Shown here: positions 61,677 to 64,000 of the stretch, piece after piece
How the letters are laid out: each line of letters begins with the position of its first letter
Numbering within the stretch: the stretch's first letter is position 1
Assembly (NCBI GenBank): GCA_021613375.1
Contig: CM038710.1
Location: 29,139,763 to 29,203,762 of the forward strand
Direction: 5' to 3'
Source of the DNA: Megaleporinus macrocephalus
Taxonomy: Eukaryota > Chordata > Actinopteri > Characiformes > Anostomidae
Length of the DNA: 64,000 nucleotides
The notes under the pieces: generated by a model
What the model saw: only the letters and a program-made list of their open reading frames with translations
What the model was told of the DNA's origin: nothing
Databases searched by the model: none
Program-made: the position numbers and the translations under genes

Positions 61677-62747
61677 CTAGTGGGAATAGGGAATAGGGGG
61701 AGACGTGTTGTTGTTTTTTCCTCTTCTCATTTGAGGAGAGTAGTGAAAGATTACACAAAGACTACTCTAAGACTGTAAACATCAGGACAGAATGCAGGCA
61801 ACAGGTAATGATGTAATCAGATCTGCGGTGAAGTATCAGGAGCTCAAACAAGTTTGTCAGCTCCCAGTAGAATATCCAGCTCAAAAGCTGCAGCATAAAC
61901 ACATTTGAAATCAGATGTGCTCATGTACCAGGTTTTTTCTGTTACAGTTGAAATGTGTGCTTTTATAGATCAATTAATGCTAGTTTTCTTTGATTTTGAT
62001 ATTTGGTTCAAGTATGCATATAAAAAGATATACATTGATAAGCTTCCAACTTAATCAGCTTCACATTGTAAAGTATCATCATTTTCAGATCATATTTTTT
62101 TTGTTATATTCTTGTTATATTCTTTATGGAATTTTAATACAGTGGTTAATAGATCATCTGGCTAATAGTCCAAAATAAATTATCTGCAATTACTTATTAA
62201 CTGGAATACGAGGTGTCACTTAAGAGCAATCCTCTTACATAAAATACCCAAATCTGTTTTACTGTTAATGGCGCCCCCTTGTGAAGAACTGTCTGCCTGC
62301 TAAAGCTGACAAAGTGAGTAGAAGACTAATGGATAAGCTGCTTCATGTCTTGTTACAGTAACTTAAGATTGGTGTATAATACATGATTATTAAAATCCTA
62401 ACAGATTTCCAAAACTAAGAAGAATTTTACAGAACCTCTTGTATTATTGTCCTAATGCAATGATAGGCTATTGCATACATAATACATTTCAGCTATAAAA
62501 TTCCAGCCTTTGCCATCATCATGTGATACAAACAACTGCAAACTAGGGATGAATATCAAGTTGAGAATAATGGAAGTATCTTGGTTGTTGTTTTTTTTAA
62601 TCTCCAAGCTCTCTTATTGGCTGCTGCCTGAATCCCTCATTAACTACATCGATAACGACCTCACACTGTAGGAGTTGTAAAAGTTTGGAGTCAAAATGAA
62701 ACAATTGAAAATATTAGAAATGCTGTAGCTCAGTTTAAAGGAATAAG
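61677..62747. other. non-coding DNA, no gene recognised
   Basis: AT-rich with nothing recognised. Confidence 0.5.
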
Positions 62748-62860
62748 TCAAGTCAATTGGAGTTTATTGTCATTTCAACCATCTACCCAGTACATAGTGA
62801 AATGAAACAATGTTTCTCCAGGAAGCACACAATGAACATAATGCAGACTAAACAGCAAAT
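62748..62860 (-). mobile_element. LINE 3' end, minus strand
   Basis: Reads aagtcaagtcaattggagtt, attgtcatttcaacc, atagtgaaatgaaacaatg and tctccagga, the reverse of a frequent fish LINE tail ending in cttgacttgac. Confidence 0.65.
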
Positions 62861-63515
62861 GTGTTAAAAGTATTCACAGTCATTACTCAGGTAGAAGTAC
62901 AGATACTAGAGTTTTAAAAAAAACTTTAAAAGTACTGTAAGAAAATAAAATGGCATTAAGAACAAAAGCTTAGGCAGCACCACAGGGGGCTATAGTGCAG
63001 TAGCGCACCTCCCCAAAACCCCCATTCTTCTAAAAGCCATAACGACTGTAATGTTATATTAAAATGTTAATGTTGATAAATTTGGGATGTGCTAGGCTTC
63101 CTGCTTCAGCCGCATATACGCCCATTAAAAATGAATGTAGTTTAGTACAATGTAAATATATTAAAGTAGCATATCTGTGTACTACTGAGCATTAACATGT
63201 GTTTCATGGAGCAGAAGATATGATTAGTTGTCTAAAAGTATTGTAATGGTGCACAAAGTCAAACTTCAATGGCATGTTATCAATAATCTGGAATGTAAAT
63301 GTACATGAATGAAAACAAGCTGTAAATGAAATAGGAGTTACAAGGCTATGTTTAAAATGTAAGGAGTAGAAAGTACAGATAATGGAGAGTAAATGTAAGG
63401 AGTAGAAGTAAAAAGTCATCTGAAAATAATTACTCCAGTAAAGTATAAATAACCAAAATCTCTACTTAAGTAAAGTAACAAAGTATTTGTACTTCATTAC
63501 TTGACACCTCTGTTA
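62861..63515. mobile_element. hAT-like repeat (end caagtaatgaagtacaaata)
   Basis: The right end, tatttgtacttcattacttg then acacctctg, is a very common fish repeat end; in reverse it begins cagaggtgtcaag, as in hAT elements. The left part (attactcaggtagaagtaca) is the matching opposite end. Long AT-rich interior without transposase. Confidence 0.6.
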
Positions 63516-63806
63516 AACATTGCAAAATGCATAATATGCAAAAAAAGAGATTTCTGCTTTTGTGTGCAAAACAGCAATAATACAAGCGAGTTACCAAAAG
63601 AATCTCTTTCATAACGTACTAAAGACTGACTATCACACACAACCAGATCTCCCACTGACTGCTGAGAAAAACTCAGAAGAGGCAAATCTGGGTTAAAATC
63701 AGGCTTAAAATCATATATACCCAGCTTTTAAAGGAAGTATCTTTTTTCTCCTGAAAACTCACTGTTTTGGAGATACAGTGTTTTCTCTGACAGTAATGAT
63801 ATGCAC

Positions 63807-63990
63807 ACATTGTCACTACCCAAAGAAAAACATGTATCTCCATTTCTGTCAATTTTCAATTTGATCTGTATCATTTGAACACAACAGTTGCCATTTACAC
63901 TGTGTCAACATTTCGTTTCCAAATCTGGTTCCAGTGACTTACACTTAAAGCAAAGACTTTTTCAAGTTTTTCAACAGACAGCGACAATAT
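63807..63990 (-). mobile_element. family A MITE, minus orientation
   Basis: Left attgtcactacccaaagaaa and right agacagcgacaatat form the family ends. The interior has the family order in reverse (catgtatctccatttctgtc, ctggttccagtgacttacac). The element ends 10 bp before the window edge. Confidence 0.8.
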
Positions 63991-64000
63991 AGCCAAATAC

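Overview
The window looks like nuclear DNA of a ray-finned (teleost) fish. It holds one unmistakable vertebrate gene, spliced-gene signals (GT/AG sites, CpG-rich promoter-like DNA), many microsatellites, and relics of fish transposons: Tc1-like, hAT-like, TTAA-flanked and other inverted-repeat elements, LINE 3' ends, and tRNA-headed or ATGG-tailed retroposons. Two repeat families resemble repeats I associate with otophysan fishes (catfishes and characins). That narrower placement is a guess from memory.

Layout. At 4.7-6.2 kb on the minus strand lies a complete amigo1 gene, a leucine-rich-repeat and immunoglobulin cell-adhesion protein that partners the Kv2.1 channel. Its coding region is one exon of 493 codons. 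A short 5' intron (about 6.3-6.7 kb) and a CpG-rich promoter zone (6.74-7.48 kb) are inferred upstream. The 3' untranslated region runs to lower coordinates, next to a stretch at 3.07-3.66 kb that reads like a conserved non-coding element. From 7.5 kb to the right edge I find no second gene that can be named. This roughly 56 kb is intergenic or intronic DNA filled with mobile-element relics and simple repeats, plus a 1.8 kb minisatellite (28.5-30.3 kb).

Two GC-rich, promoter-like islands interrupt it. One is at 42.25-42.86 kb. The other, at 56.3-57.0 kb, has two candidate 5' exons on the plus strand. As I recall, AMIGO1 and GPR61 are divergent neighbours in mammals, so the plus-strand signals at 56-57 kb could be the start of gpr61, with its coding exon beyond the window. 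This is inference. Three exon-like blocks with good splice sites but no recognised protein are also recorded (39.3 kb and 47.6 kb on the plus strand, 61.6 kb on the minus strand).

I did not find a convincing new biological system. The most informative unusual points are an apparently lost first cysteine in the amigo1 N-terminal cap, the minisatellite with long internal duplications, several transposon insertions with intact target-site duplications (14 bp, 8 bp, TTAA, TA), a SINE nested in a MITE, and the unassigned exon candidates.
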